From positions 1 to 60,447 of the forward strand of contig VRUD01000016.1 of the NCBI GenBank assembly GCA_019456305.1: a stretch of 60,447 nt of DNA. Reading direction: 5' to 3'. The notes below the pieces were generated by a model. That model was not told where the DNA came from. It made no database searches and saw nothing but the letters and a program-made list of their open reading frames with translations. This DNA comes from Cytophagales bacterium (GTDB lineage: Bacteria; Bacteroidota; Bacteroidia; Cytophagales; VRUD01). The translations under genes were made by a program, and so were the position numbers. Below, piece after piece: positions 60,171 through 60,447 of the stretch. Position 1 is the stretch's first letter, and the number at the start of each line of letters is the position of its first letter.

Positions 60171-60223
60171 GATCGTATGGTATTAGAGTAACTCTAAAAA
60201 CTCAAAATTGAGTAAAAACATTA

Positions 60224-60313
60224 GGGCATCTCTAAAAACTACATATTTTTTAAAACACACACCTTGCCCCTCTTGATAGAGGGGAATGTATGGTGTAGTT
60301 TTTAGAGATGCCC
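60224..60313. mobile_element. 90-bp MITE-like element with 4-bp target duplication
   Basis: Perfect 20-base terminal inverted repeats (60224-60243 GGGCATCTCTAAAAACTACA, and its reverse complement at 60294-60313), an inner CCCCTC/GAGGGG hairpin, and ATTA directly on both sides (60220-60223 and 60314-60317). No coding capacity. It lies about 55 bases upstream of the M43 gene, within its probable promoter region. Confidence 0.85.
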
Positions 60314-60447
60314 ATTATTAAATGTAAGGGGAAAAAATGTTAAAAAGAATAGGAAACAACTTAATACTCTTGTAGCAACAATTTAGTTTTGCAACATTAA
60401 TTTGTAATAAATAGATTCTTTCGTTATTAATCAACAAATGGTTATAT

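Overview
The window comes from the chromosome of a member of the Bacteroidota, probably an uncultured one. Three lines of evidence point there. Several exported proteins end in type IX secretion (T9SS) sorting domains: 5626-7419, 27516-30554 and 51932-60170 have type A tails with a YPNP/DPNP signature, and 30700-34107 has a gliding-motility-type (CHU_C) tail. Many genes have the Bacteroidota promoter -7 box TAnnTTTG, some with TTG 18-20 bases upstream. The large propeller sensors with Y_Y_Y domains are also typical. Most of the DNA is AT-rich; the first sensor (about 3300-5400) is clearly GC-richer.

Layout. 1-2135: end of a GMC oxidoreductase, a HicA-like remnant, and an FAD-linked oxidase of the alkyl-DHAP synthase type. 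2251-7886: a propeller sensor split by a poly-G frameshift, a PhoD-like phosphatase and a small retropepsin-like protein. 8064-18944: mostly housekeeping genes (lipid kinase, glycosyltransferase, deoB-punA nucleoside salvage, aroA, der, two related small acidic lipoproteins, a SprT-like protein, a BadF-type kinase). 19196-26901: a propeller/SpoIIE-phosphatase sensor, a C-terminal processing protease, homogentisate dioxygenase and pth. 26987-34877: a broken coiled-coil gene and two large surface proteins. 34943-43924: rplY-prs, tRNA-Gln, nnr, a BrnT/BrnA toxin-antitoxin pair between direct repeats, asnS, rpoN, a PAP2-like protein and an enoyl-CoA hydratase. 43964-51549: a defence island. 51932-60170: a giant M43 metalloprotease split by a poly-C frameshift. 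60224-60313: a MITE-like element.

The defence island has two parts. On the minus strand lies a bacterial ubiquitin-like operon: a two-domain multiubiquitin protein, an E2-like protein and a JAB-E1 fusion. Divergent from it is a tightly overlapping triad (sigma-factor-like protein, unknown helical protein, ImmA/IrrE-type zinc peptidase). The shared intergenic region carries two inverted copies of a bipartite motif with identical 12-base spacing. Next comes a type II restriction-modification set: a PLD-family endonuclease, a small Xre controller with a C-box-like operator, and an NPPY adenine methyltransferase.

The second theme is repeats. At least seven families of short palindromic elements are scattered through the window. 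Many lie inside open reading frames without breaking them, including aroA and asnS, much as Rickettsia palindromic elements do. One element sits in one copy of a direct repeat and is missing from the other copy, so an empty site is visible. Separately, tandem arrays with a 7-base period lie at gene 3' ends and supply the stop codons of four genes. I saw no such palindrome in the defence island, which fits later arrival.
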